The translations under genes were made by a program, and so were the position numbers. The notes beneath the pieces are model-generated. The model saw nothing but the letters and a program-made list of their open reading frames with translations, was not told the origin of the DNA and searched no databases. This document shows positions 8,383-16,820 of a stretch of 64,000 nucleotides of DNA, one piece after another. This stretch comes from DASRDR01 sp963812945 [NCBI: uncultured Candidatus Rokubacteria bacterium]. Lineage in GTDB: Bacteria > Methylomirabilota > Methylomirabilia > Rokubacteriales. How positions within the stretch are numbered: the stretch's first letter is position 1; each line of letters starts with the position of its first letter. The stretch covers positions 124,001-188,000 of the forward strand of contig CAWEXD010000008.1 in the NCBI GenBank assembly GCA_963812945.1, read 5' to 3'.

Positions 8383-11300
8383 TCACGACGCGGGCCCGGC
8401 GAGCTCGTTCAGATGCCGCACGGCCGGCGCCGCCGCCAGGGACGCGCGTAGGGCCGGTTCCCGCAGGCCCGCCTCGACGCGCTCGATCACCGCGCGGGCG
8501 GCCCGGTAGGCTTCTCGCGCCGCGTCCGGGCGCTGACGGGCCCCGTGAAGGTGGCCGACCGCGGCGTAGGTCTTCCAGAGCTGCGTCGGGTTGCCGATCT
8601 CCCGGGCGACCGCCAGGGCCCGCTGGAAAGCGTCCTCGGCCTCGTCCAGCTCGCGGCGCGCCAGCGCGATGTCGCCGCGGAGTCGCCACCCTCTCACCAG
8701 GTTCTTCCGCGATCGCGTCCGGGTCGCCAGCTCGAGGCTCTCGTTCGCGAAGCCGGTGGCCCGGGTCGGGTCCCCCCGCGCCAGCCAGAGCGCGCCCAGG
8801 TCCTCGAACAGTCGCATCGAGTACCGCCACCGCATCCAGGGGCTCCCGTTCGGATCGGTGAAGACACCGTGCGCTTCGTCGAGAAACTCCCCGGCCAGGA
8901 CCAGCTCACCCTTGGCCAGATGGTTCTCGCCGAGGTTGACCAGCGCGTTCGGGAACGTGCCGGGATCGCGCCGCCGCCGCCCGACCTCGGAGCTGCGTCG
9001 ATTCAGCTCGATCGCGCTGGTGACGTCCCCAAGCTCCGCGTGCAGCCATCCCAGGCAGTTCAGGAGCCGGTGGTGGATGGCCTCGTCCCCCACGCGCTCG
9101 GCCAGGGTCAGGCCCTCCAGGTAGAGCGACAGGGCCGCCTCGTAGTCGCCCTTGTCGGTGAGGGTCATCCCATGGAGGAAGGCGTTGAACATGAGCGGGA
9201 GCAAGAGGTCGTGCCGGCGGGCGATCGCGAGGGCCTCCGCGTGGAGCGCGACCGCGGCCGTGTAGTCGGCCTCCCAGCTCCGGAGGAGGCCCGACACTGT
9301 CAGCGACAGGGAGAGGTCGGCCAGCGCACCCCCCGACCGGCCCGTGGCGACCGCCTTGCCGATGTGCTCCCCGGCCTCGCCGAGTCGCCCCGTCACGCCG
9401 CGGATGAATCCGATCGTGAGGTGAGCTCGGACGAGCGGGGTCGCCGCGCCACGCGGCTCGGCGATCTGGATCGCCTGGCGCGCGGCCTCGACGGCGCCGT
9501 CGAGGTCCCGGGCCCACATCGCCGCCCATCCGACGGCGGCCAGCGCCCGGCCTTCCCGGTCGGGGTCGCCCACTTGGCGGGCGAGGGCCGCGACGCGCTC
9601 GGCCTCGGCGCGCGATCGGTCGAAGTCGCTCACGAGGAAGTACAGCGCCGACCGGGCCTGGTGGATGGCGATGACGTCCTCGGCGCTCGGGCTCGGATCG
9701 GCGTTCCCCGCGACCTCGAGAGCCCGCTGGTAGAGCGCCAGCGCTTCACGGATGGCGAAGGCCTGGGTTGCCTTCTCCGCCGCCTTGCGCAGATAGTCCA
9801 GCGCCTTCACCCACTCCGCGGCCTCCGCGAAGTGGTGCGCGAGCACCTCGTACTGCTCGGCCACCCGGTCCCCGTGCACCTCCTCGATCGCCCGCGCGGC
9901 GGCGCCGTGGAGCTCTCTCCGTCGCTCGACGGGCAGCAAGTGGTACGCCACGTCGTGGATGAGGGCGTGCCGAAACTCGTAGACCCGCTCGGGGAAGACG
10001 CTCGTCTCTTGGATCAGCTCGAAGGCCTTGAGCTCGCGCAGCGCGCCCTCGGTGGCGTCGTTCGCCCCGGCGAGCCGCTCGATCAGACGCCGGGTGAACT
10101 CCCGGCCGACGACGGATGCCAGCTCCAGGAGCCGCCGCGGAGCGTCCGGCAGTCGCTGGATCCGGGCCCGGATCACGTCTTGCACGGTGTCGGGCACGAC
10201 GTGTTCGGCGAGCTGGGGGACCACCGTGAGCCGGGCGCCCTCCGTGCGGACCGCGCCCGTTTCCTGGAGCGAGCGGAGCACCTCCTCCAGGAAGAACGGG
10301 TTCCCCTCCGCCGTGCGCACGATCAGCGCTCGAAGCGGCTCCGGAAGCTCGGTGACGGACAGGAGGCCGCACGCGACGGCCATGCAGTCGGCCGTCGACA
10401 GCCCGGTCAGCGCCAGGCGCGTGTGGAATGTGCGGTCGCCGGCTGGCGGCACGAAGCCGGGGCGGTACGTCAGCACCACGAGCATCGGCTGGACGGCGAC
10501 CGCGTCTGCCAGCGCGGCGATGAACTCCGCCGTCGCCTGGTCCGTCCAGTGGAGGTCCTCCCAGACGACCACCAGCGGGCGGCGCGACGCCAGGCGCGCG
10601 AAGAGCTCTCGCATGACGTCGAAGGTCTCGGCTCGCCGCAGCTTCGCGTTCATCTGGCGGATCGCCGGGTCACCGGGATCGACGGACAGGAGATGGCGCA
10701 CGTAGGGCAACGCGGGCCGGAGATCCTGCCCCAGCTCCATGACGGCACGCTCGATCTTTTCCACGATGGCCGCCTGGGGATCCCCTTCGTCGATGCGGAA
10801 GGCGCGCTGCAGGAGGTCGATCAGCGGGTGGAACGGGATCGTCCGCCCATACGGCACGGCCTGTCCCTCCACCCACGTCGCGGCTCCTTCGACTTGCGCC
10901 CGGAACTTCCGGAGCAGACGCGACTTCCCGATCCCGGCTTCGCCCACGATGGAGACGACCTGCCCCTGCCCGGTCCGGGCCTGCTCGAAGCGCTCCTGGA
11001 GGAACCGGAGCTCCGCCTCGCGTCCGACGAACGCCGTGAGCCCTCGCTCGACCTCGCGAGAGCCGGTCAGCCGGTAGGTCGGGCCCGATGCCGCCTCGAG
11101 CGAGCCGCCCGGCGCCAGCTCGAAGCGCCGTGTGAGGAACGCCGCGGTCTGCGCGCTGACGATCACGTGTCCCGGATCGGCGTGCTCGGCGAGCGCCTCC
11201 AGGAGCGCGCGCGCCGGGCGCTTGGCGTCCGCATCGATGGCCGTCCGGTCGCCATGGCCTCCGACGGGGAGCTCCGCCGTGTGAAGCGCCAGGACGACGC

Positions 11301-12678
11301 CGGGTCGAGCCGGGTCCTCGCCCCGGGCCCGCTCGGCGACCCTCTGGATGGCCATGGCCGCAGACGCCGCGTGGCGCTGGGCGTCCTCGAGGGGCTCGAG
11401 CCCGAAGGCGGCGACCAGGCCGGTGGCGCTCAGCTCGTCCACACGCCCGCCGAAGCTCCGGACCTTGTCGACGATCGTGTCGAGCGCCCGGCTCGCTTCG
11501 GTCGGCGCGACCGATCCCGCTGGGGAAAGGAGCCGCGCCCGCAGGAACGTCACGCGGCGGGGCTCCCAGCGCACGCTCGCGGGCGCGGGCGCGGCCGGGA
11601 GAGCCGGGGGCTCGAGCTCGGCCGGCGCCGGCGCGCTCCGTTTCGGGGGCGGACCGGCTTCGGTCGGTGTGCGCGGCCCGGCGAGGCCGTGCTTCTCCAT
11701 GCGGTAGCGGAGCGTGTTCCGGGGGAGCCCGAGCCGCGCGGCGGCACGGGCGATGTTCCAGCGGGTCTCGGTGAGGGCGGCGTGGAGCCGCGCCCGCTCC
11801 GCCCGCGCCTCGTGGTCCCGCAGGGCCTGGCGCTCGTCGGCGACGGTCCCGGGCGGGTCGCCCGGGGCCCGGGCCGGGGCGCCCGCGGCGGTGCCGGCCC
11901 GGCTCGGGAGCGCCAGCGCCTCCGCCGCCACGACGCCCGCGTCGGAGAGGAGGGCCACCCGCTCCATGGTGTTGGCGAGCTCGCGCACGTTGCCGGGCCA
12001 GGGGTGGGCGAGGAGGGCGGCGCGGGCGTCGGGGGCGAGGGTGCGCGGGGCGAGCCCGTAGTCCGCGCACGCCTGGGCGAGGAAGTGCTCGGCGAGGCGG
12101 AGGACGTCGTCGCCCCGCTCGCGGAGGGGCGGGAGGCGGAGGGTGAGGACGGCGAGGCGGTGATAGAGGTCCTCGCGGAAGCGGCGGGCTCGGGTGGCGG
12201 CGTGGAGGTCCTCGCTGGTGGCGGCGACGATCCAGACGTCGATGGGCTCGCTGCGGGTGCTGCCGAGGCGGCGGACGGAGCGCTCCTCGAGGACCTTGAG
12301 GAGCTTGGCCTGGAGGGCTTCGGGGAGGAGGCCGACCTCGTCGAGGAAGAGCATGCCGCGATGGGCGGTCTGGAGGAGGCCGGGCTTGGCGTGGCGGGCG
12401 TCGGTGAAGGCGCCGCGCTCGTAGCCGAAGAGCTCGGCCTCGAGGAGGGTGTCGGGGATGGCGGCGCAGTTGACGTCGACGAAGGGGCCGGAGGCGCGGG
12501 GGCCGGCGCGGTGGAGGATACCGGCGAGGAGGCCCTTGCCGGTGCCGGTCTCGCCGAGGACGAGGATGGGCGCCAGGCGCCGCGCGCCCTCGGCCTGACG
12601 CCGGAGGAGGCGCTCGACCTGGTCGCGCAGCGCCGCGATGCCAGGGCTTTCCCCGAGGAGCTTGCCGAGTGGAGTCAT
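8383..12678 (-). CDS. giant fused regulator: sigma54-type AAA+, Fis HTH, cyclase-like, second AAA ATPase, TPR
   Basis: About 1431 residues from ATG 12678, which gives the usual start of the AAA+ module; an upstream ATG exists at 12702. In order: an NtrC-type AAA+ domain with Walker A GETGTGKG (42-49), Walker B MLFLDE (109-114) and PWPGNVRELAN; a Fis-type HTH (about 298-331, WNIARAAARLGLPRNTLRYR); a degenerate class III cyclase-like domain (about 375-540) lacking the GD metal motif; a second STAND/AAA_16 ATPase (FVGREAEL, Walker A GEAGIGKS 579-586); and a long TPR region (about 950 to the end). The sigma54 contact loop reads GAFTDA instead of GAFTGA (89-94). It probably senses a signal through the C-terminal half and controls transcription, plausibly of the divergent mtoX genes. 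Confidence 0.88.
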   Translation of the reverse strand: MTPLGKLLGESPGIAALRDQVERLLRRQAEGARRLAPILVLGETGTGKGLLAGILHRAGPRASGPFVDVNCAAIPDTLLEAELFGYERGAFTDARHAKPGLLQTAHRGMLFLDEVGLLPEALQAKLLKVLEERSVRRLGSTRSEPIDVWIVAATSEDLHAATRARRFREDLYHRLAVLTLRLPPLRERGDDVLRLAEHFLAQACADYGLAPRTLAPDARAALLAHPWPGNVRELANTMERVALLSDAGVVAAEALALPSRAGTAAGAPARAPGDPPGTVADERQALRDHEARAERARLHAALTETRWNIARAAARLGLPRNTLRYRMEKHGLAGPRTPTEAGPPPKRSAPAPAELEPPALPAAPAPASVRWEPRRVTFLRARLLSPAGSVAPTEASRALDTIVDKVRSFGGRVDELSATGLVAAFGLEPLEDAQRHAASAAMAIQRVAERARGEDPARPGVVLALHTAELPVGGHGDRTAIDADAKRPARALLEALAEHADPGHVIVSAQTAAFLTRRFELAPGGSLEAASGPTYRLTGSREVERGLTAFVGREAELRFLQERFEQARTGQGQVVSIVGEAGIGKSRLLRKFRAQVEGAATWVEGQAVPYGRTIPFHPLIDLLQRAFRIDEGDPQAAIVEKIERAVMELGQDLRPALPYVRHLLSVDPGDPAIRQMNAKLRRAETFDVMRELFARLASRRPLVVVWEDLHWTDQATAEFIAALADAVAVQPMLVVLTYRPGFVPPAGDRTFHTRLALTGLSTADCMAVACGLLSVTELPEPLRALIVRTAEGNPFFLEEVLRSLQETGAVRTEGARLTVVPQLAEHVVPDTVQDVIRARIQRLPDAPRRLLELASVVGREFTRRLIERLAGANDATEGALRELKAFELIQETSVFPERVYEFRHALIHDVAYHLLPVERRRELHGAAARAIEEVHGDRVAEQYEVLAHHFAEAAEWVKALDYLRKAAEKATQAFAIREALALYQRALEVAGNADPSPSAEDVIAIHQARSALYFLVSDFDRSRAEAERVAALARQVGDPDREGRALAAVGWAAMWARDLDGAVEAARQAIQIAEPRGAATPLVRAHLTIGFIRGVTGRLGEAGEHIGKAVATGRSGGALADLSLSLTVSGLLRSWEADYTAAVALHAEALAIARRHDLLLPLMFNAFLHGMTLTDKGDYEAALSLYLEGLTLAERVGDEAIHHRLLNCLGWLHAELGDVTSAIELNRRSSEVGRRRRDPGTFPNALVNLGENHLAKGELVLAGEFLDEAHGVFTDPNGSPWMRWRYSMRLFEDLGALWLARGDPTRATGFANESLELATRTRSRKNLVRGWRLRGDIALARRELDEAEDAFQRALAVAREIGNPTQLWKTYAAVGHLHGARQRPDAAREAYRAARAVIERVEAGLREPALRASLAAAPAVRHLNELAGPAS
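12623..12662. repeat. 40-bp direct repeat, copy 2
   Basis: The original copy of the segment, inside the 5' end of the fused regulator gene; 38 of 40 positions match 8302-8341. Confidence 0.85.
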
Positions 12679-12796
12679 GACCCCGACCCATCCTAGCCGC
12701 ATCGGCCGCTGTCGAAAACTGCCGAATTCGTCGGGCTTCGACGCCGCACGGGTCAACCACCGGTGCTGAAGTACCTGATTTTAAAGGGACACAGTC

Positions 12797-12811
12797 AGGC
12801 ATGCCGGTTGC
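12797..12811 (+). promoter_or_regulatory. putative sigma54 (-24/-12) promoter of the mtoX genes
   Basis: The sequence aggcatgccggttgc matches the consensus tGGCAcGnnnnTTGC at the -24 GG (12798-12799) and -12 GC (12810-12811), with correct 12-bp spacing and two mismatches elsewhere. It lies in the intergenic region between the sigma54-type activator gene (-) and the small ORF plus mtoX (+), about 60 bp before ATG 12872. A chance match is possible, but the position fits an activator and its target. Confidence 0.5.
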
Positions 12812-12871
12812 CCCTCTCCCTGGTCATGGTGCCCGGCCGGAAGGACGCAACCGGGTCATGGAGGGGGAACG

Positions 12872-13039
12872 ATGCGGATCGTCAGCGGCGCAACCGACCG
12901 ATGCCTGGGGTACCTGGGGCTCTTCCTGATCGGGGCCATCTCGTGGGTGGCCGATCGGATGGCCCCGGCCCCCGAACCGGCACCCCGGGTCCGAGCCCGG
13001 CGTGTCCCACCACACAGCACGCGGAGGGTAGAAGCATGA
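12872..13039 (+). CDS. small membrane protein translationally coupled to mtoX
   Basis: A 55-residue ORF at ATG 12872 with a strong SD (gaggggg, 12861-12867). Its stop TGA (13037-13039) overlaps the ATG of mtoX (13036) as ATGA. One hydrophobic segment (CLGYLGLFLIGAISWVA, about residues 11-27) is followed by a Pro/Arg-rich tail. I do not recognise a family. The SD and the 4-bp overlap argue that it is translated and couples to mtoX, either as a leader peptide or as a membrane partner. Confidence 0.55.
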   Translation: MRIVSGATDRCLGYLGLFLIGAISWVADRMAPAPEPAPRVRARRVPPHSTRRVEA

Positions 13040-14358
13040 TCCAGAAGCTCAGCCGGAGTCTCACCAGCTGGACGGCCGTGATCGCGGCGTTGGTGGCCCT
13101 CGTCGGGACGCCCTCCGCCGTGCGGGCCGACGAGACCTGCCAGTCGCCGTACATGCCCAAGATCACCGGCGAGGAGGAGTACGTCTACGTCTGGACCCTC
13201 GGCGTCGAGGGCCTGGGCGACGGCTCCGACAAGCTGGTGACCGTCGACGCGCGCAAGGGCTCGCCGACCCACGGCCAGGTGATCCACTCGGTGTCGGTCG
13301 GAGGCCGCCACGAGGCGCACCACGCGGACTTCACCGACGACCGTCGCCACCTCTGGGCGAGCGGGCTCGACACGAGCCAGATCTTCGTCTTCGACGTCGC
13401 CTCGAACCCGGCGCAGCCCCGCCTGGTCAAGACGATCGACGACTTCGTCCAGGCCTCGGGCGGGGTCGTCGGCCCGCACGGCTTCTACGCCATTCCGGGG
13501 CGGATGCTGGTCGGCGGCCTGTCCAACGCCAAGGACAAGACCGGGCGGACGGCCCTCGTCGAGTACACGAACGAGGGCCGGTTCGTCGCGAGCCACTGGA
13601 TGCCCACCGACGCGGATCCGCGTGGCGCGGTCATCGAGAAGGTGGCCGACGGCTACGGATACGACGCCCGCGTGCTGCCGCGCAAGAACGTGATGTTCAC
13701 GACCTCGTTCACCGGCTGGTCGAATTACATGCGAAACATCGGCGAGGTGCTGCAGGACCCGGAGGCGATGAAGCGCTTCGGCCAGACGGCGGCCGTATGG
13801 AACTTCCACACCCGCCAGCCGAAGAAGGTCTTCCACGTGCCCGGCGCCCCGCTCGAGGTCCGCGTCGCGTGGGGACCGACCCACAACTATGCCTTCACCA
13901 CGACGGCGCTCACCTCCCAGATCTGGCTGATCTACGAAGACGCCCAGGGCGAGTGGCAGGCCAAGGCGGTGGGCGACATCGGCGACCCGAAGAAGATCCC
14001 GCTGCCGGTGGACATCAGCCTCTCGGCCGACGACCGGACCCTCTGGGTCGACTCCTTCATGGACGGCATGGTCCGCGCGTACGACGTGTCGGACCCGTTC
14101 AAGCCGAAGCAGATTTACGAGAAGCAGATCGGCCGCCAGCTCAACATGGTGTCCCAGAGCTGGGACGGCAAGCGCCTCTACTTCACCAGCTCGCTCATCG
14201 CGCGCTGGGACAAGCAGGGCGCGGACAACGAGCAGTTCCTCCGCGCCTATACCTGGGACGGCACCGAGCTCCGCGACCGCTTCGCCCTCGACTTCACGGC
14301 GCTCCGGCTCGGGCGCCCGCACCAGATGCGGTTCGGGAGCGCGGCCCTCTACAAGTAG
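13036..14358 (+). CDS. mtoX: selenium-binding protein SBP56 family, methanethiol oxidase
   Basis: A 440-residue protein with a signal peptide (SWTAVIAALVALVGTPSAVRA, cleaved before DETCQSPYM). SBP56 family features include the early ETCQSPYMP Cys, HEAHHADF, GPHGFYAIPGRML and the late RLGRPHQMRFGSAALYK end. Bacterial SBP56 proteins with signal peptides are copper-dependent methanethiol oxidases (methanethiol + O2 + H2O to formaldehyde + H2S + H2O2) in the periplasm, and mtoX genes often lie next to an SCO/SenC gene, as here. The SD is ggaggg at 13023-13028. Despite the family name it contains no selenocysteine codon. Confidence 0.88.
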   Translation: MIQKLSRSLTSWTAVIAALVALVGTPSAVRADETCQSPYMPKITGEEEYVYVWTLGVEGLGDGSDKLVTVDARKGSPTHGQVIHSVSVGGRHEAHHADFTDDRRHLWASGLDTSQIFVFDVASNPAQPRLVKTIDDFVQASGGVVGPHGFYAIPGRMLVGGLSNAKDKTGRTALVEYTNEGRFVASHWMPTDADPRGAVIEKVADGYGYDARVLPRKNVMFTTSFTGWSNYMRNIGEVLQDPEAMKRFGQTAAVWNFHTRQPKKVFHVPGAPLEVRVAWGPTHNYAFTTTALTSQIWLIYEDAQGEWQAKAVGDIGDPKKIPLPVDISLSADDRTLWVDSFMDGMVRAYDVSDPFKPKQIYEKQIGRQLNMVSQSWDGKRLYFTSSLIARWDKQGADNEQFLRAYTWDGTELRDRFALDFTALRLGRPHQMRFGSAALYK

Positions 14359-14368
14359 CCTACCTGGC

Positions 14369-14406
14369 CCCGGGAGAGGTGGAGGGCCCTCGCCTCCACC
14401 CCCCCG
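14369..14406 (+). terminator. strong hairpin between mtoX and the SCO gene
   Basis: Stem ggtggagg (14378-14385) with cctccacc (14393-14400) around a 7-nt loop, extended by flanking cccggg on both sides. There is no T-tract. It could be an attenuator or an mRNA-processing/stability element that lowers expression of the downstream SCO gene. Confidence 0.5.
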
Positions 14407-14421
14407 GGTCGGCGGGAGGGA

Positions 14422-15363
14422 ATGATGGACGACTACATGTACGAATGGATGGTGAAGATCCGGTTGGCCGAACTCAGGAGGACCGCCGACGAAGTCGCCC
14501 TGATTCGTTCGCTCGGAGAGCCCGCGGCCTTCGACGAAGCGACGCGGTGGCTGGGTTCAGGGCGGGTGGCCGACGGCGAGCGGCGCCCGCGGCGCGGGCT
14601 CTGCCAGGCCCTCGCGCTGGCGGCGGTGTTGTGGGTGTGGGGCATGGGCCCAACCCTCGCGTGGGGCCACGGAGGCCATCCGCACGCGCCCGCGGTCGCC
14701 GAGCGGGGGGCGGCTCCGACGAGCCCCGCGGCGCCCACGACACCCACGACGAAGGTCCAGCTCGAGGCGCGGAGCGCGCGGTTCGACTTCGACCCGCCCC
14801 GGCCCGGCAGCTACCGCCTGCCGGTCGTGAAGCCCGCGGCGGACGGCGCGGTCCTCGACGCGGCCGGTGCTCCGCGGCGCCTCCGCGACGTGCTGGCGGG
14901 CCGCATCACCGTCCTGAGCTTCGTGTACACGCGCTGCAGCGACCCCAATGGCTGTCCGCTGGCGACCGCTGTGCTCTACCAGCTCCACGGCGCCACCGCG
15001 GGTGATCGCGAGCTGGCCCGGCACCTCCGGCTCGTGACGCTCAGCTTCGACCCCGGGCACGACACGCCGGAGACCATGGCCAAGTACTCCCGGGTCGCCG
15101 CCACGCGGGAGACGCGGAGCCCGTGGGAGTTCCTCACCACGACGTCCGACCGGCAGCTCGGGCCGATCCTGGCCGGGTACGGCCAGGTGGTGCAACGCTC
15201 CGCGGACCCGTCCGCCCCGGGGCCCTCCCACCTCCTCCGCGTGTACCTGATCGACCGGCAGCTCCGGATCCGCAACGTCTACGGGCTCGACTTCCTCGAC
15301 CCGCGGCTCCTCCTCGCCGACGTGCGGACCTTGCTGCTGGAGGACCGAACGGTCCGGCGATAG
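14422..15363 (+). CDS. SCO1/SenC-family copper chaperone
   Basis: 313 residues. After an unusual N-terminal stretch of about 60 residues comes a signal-like segment (RRPRRGLCQALALAAVLWVWG) and a His/Pro-rich linker, then a thioredoxin-fold SCO domain. The copper-binding motif is TRCSDPNGCP, a CX5C variant also seen in other SCO-like proteins instead of the classical CX3C. The distal His lies in SHLLRVYLID, and SFDPGHDTPE is the usual loop. It probably supplies copper to the periplasmic MtoX encoded upstream. The N-terminal extension before the hydrophobic segment is odd, so the true start could be further downstream. Confidence 0.85.
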   Translation: MMDDYMYEWMVKIRLAELRRTADEVALIRSLGEPAAFDEATRWLGSGRVADGERRPRRGLCQALALAAVLWVWGMGPTLAWGHGGHPHAPAVAERGAAPTSPAAPTTPTTKVQLEARSARFDFDPPRPGSYRLPVVKPAADGAVLDAAGAPRRLRDVLAGRITVLSFVYTRCSDPNGCPLATAVLYQLHGATAGDRELARHLRLVTLSFDPGHDTPETMAKYSRVAATRETRSPWEFLTTTSDRQLGPILAGYGQVVQRSADPSAPGPSHLLRVYLIDRQLRIRNVYGLDFLDPRLLLADVRTLLLEDRTVRR

Positions 15364-15368
15364 CGCGC

Positions 15369-15399
15369 GGCGCGCCCAGGCTTGCTCAGCCGGCGCGCC
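15369..15399. terminator. inverted repeat between convergent genes
   Basis: The palindromic octamer ggcgcgcc occurs at 15369-15376 and 15392-15399, where the SCO gene (+) and P1 peptidase gene (-) converge. It can form an 8-bp stem and overlaps the peptidase stop region. It may be a bidirectional terminator; no T-tract is visible. Confidence 0.4.
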
Positions 15400-16459
15400 C
15401 GTAGCGCCGCATCACCTCCTGCAGGCGGTCGAGCGGCAAGGCGTGGATGGTCCGACCCGCCCGTCCAGCCGTCGTCTCGGCCGCCGTGAGCGCGTTCAGG
15501 ATGGCTTCTTCGGTGGCCTCTGCCGCCGCCTGGAACAGTGACGTCATCTGATCCGGTGCGATCATGTGGAGCTGCGACAGGGGAGCGGCCAGCGGGACGC
15601 GATTGCCGGTGGAAAAGGCCAGGAAGATGTCGCCGCTGCCGTTCGCCCCGATGCCGCCGACCCACGCGAGCCCAACGGTCGCCCGCCGGGCAAGCCGCTT
15701 GCACTGGATCGGCAGGAGCGGGGCATCGGTCGCGAGCACCGCGATGATCGATCCACCGAGGGCCGGAACGTCCCGGTGCGACGGCACGACGTCTCGGCCG
15801 ATCTCGCGCCCGACCGGCACGCCATCGATGCGCAGAAGGTCGCGCGAACCGTAGTTCGCCTGCACCAGCGCGCCCACGGTCCAGGCTGCGCCGGCGGCGG
15901 TCGCGACGCGCGACGCCGTGCCGATCCCGCCCTTGAACTCGTGGCAAATCATGCCGGTGCCGCCGCCGACACAGCCCTCGGGCACGGCGCCGGTCGAGGC
16001 GCCGTCGAGCGCCGCCATGGCGTGCGCCGCCGTGACCGGGAATCGATCCGCTTCGCTGAGCCAGCCGTCATAGGTCTCGCCGACGACCGGTAGCAGCCAG
16101 GGCTGCTCCACACCCTCCCGCACGGCATAGGCGACGACGGCGTCGCGCACCACGCCCACGGAATGGGTGTTGGTGATGCACACAGGCGTCGCCAGCAGGC
16201 CCTGCTCGTCGATCCAGATCGTCCCGGTCATCTCGCCGTTGCCATTGAACGCGTGGAACCCGGCCGTCACGGCAGTCGTCCACACGTCCGCGCCCGCCGG
16301 CCAGATCGCGGTCACGCCGGTGCGGGCGACCGAAGGCGTGTCGTGGACGACGGTGGCATGGCCGACGCGCACACCGGCAACGTCTGTGATGGCGTTCAGG
16401 GGCCCAGGCGGTAGCTGCCCGGTGCGAAGGCCGAGGTCGCGGAGCCGCGCCCGCGCCAT
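15386..16459 (-). CDS. P1-family (DmpA-like) aminopeptidase/amidase
   Basis: About 357 residues from ATG 16459. It belongs to the DmpA/L-aminopeptidase S58 family, whose members are made as a precursor that cleaves itself at a Gly-Ser bond to expose a catalytic Ser. The site is seen as LGGSIIAVLATDAPLLP. Other family blocks are ITDVAGVRVGH near the N-terminus, NTHSVGVVRDAVV, and GTGMICHEFKGGIGTASR. It probably trims N-terminal D- or L-amino acids or beta-peptides in the cytosol; the specificity is unknown. A longer upstream open frame exists but has no family similarity, so the start was placed at MARARLRDLG. Confidence 0.87.
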   Translation of the reverse strand: MARARLRDLGLRTGQLPPGPLNAITDVAGVRVGHATVVHDTPSVARTGVTAIWPAGADVWTTAVTAGFHAFNGNGEMTGTIWIDEQGLLATPVCITNTHSVGVVRDAVVAYAVREGVEQPWLLPVVGETYDGWLSEADRFPVTAAHAMAALDGASTGAVPEGCVGGGTGMICHEFKGGIGTASRVATAAGAAWTVGALVQANYGSRDLLRIDGVPVGREIGRDVVPSHRDVPALGGSIIAVLATDAPLLPIQCKRLARRATVGLAWVGGIGANGSGDIFLAFSTGNRVPLAAPLSQLHMIAPDQMTSLFQAAAEATEEAILNALTAAETTAGRAGRTIHALPLDRLQEVMRRYGRAG

Positions 16460-16820
16460 TCCGGCTAGCCGCGGCCCGTCTGCGACTTGTCGGGCGCCGG
16501 CGTGGAAGGCCAAATCCCGACCATCGCGGGGAACGCCGCCGCGCGATCGACCTCCAGGTGAGCCATGAGCCGTTCCATGATACCGCTCCGCGGCGGGCAG
16601 ATTTGGCCGCAGGCGACGACCTGAACGCCATCCCCCGCCTCCGGTAGGTCCGGGGGCGCCCGCCCCAGGGCCCTCTTGCCTGTCGAGGGTCCGCTGCCGC
16701 CTCGCGCGGCCCCGGGATCCGCGTTCCGTCCCGACCCCGCAAAGATAGGATTGACAGCGTGGCCGGCGCCGCTTCCTGAAGCGCGCACCGCATTGGCGCC
16801 AGTCCCCCGGGCGAGCCCGG
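16460..16820. other. 361-bp gap without a recognisable gene
   Basis: Open frames here are Arg/Pro/Gly-rich readings typical of random high-GC DNA. A TTGACA at 16751-16756 has no -10 at the right distance on the plus strand. It probably holds the promoter of the P1 peptidase gene on the minus strand, but I cannot place it. Confidence 0.5.

Noticed and set aside
8545-12696. A very long open frame (over 1380 codons) on the plus strand opposite the fused regulator.
   Set aside because: It is the antisense of a well-supported multi-domain gene, has Arg/Gly/Leu-rich random composition and no family motif. High GC removes stops in this frame.
12763-12795. AT-richer stretch (attttaaagggacac) near the mtoX region as another repeat element.
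   Set aside because: No second copy in the window; could be the upstream region of the sigma54-like promoter.
16751-16756. TTGACA as a promoter on the plus strand.
   Set aside because: No -10 at 16-19 bp and no gene starts downstream on this strand.
16465-16788. 107-codon open frame on the minus strand.
   Set aside because: No SD, no similarity and biased composition; reads as non-coding high-GC DNA.
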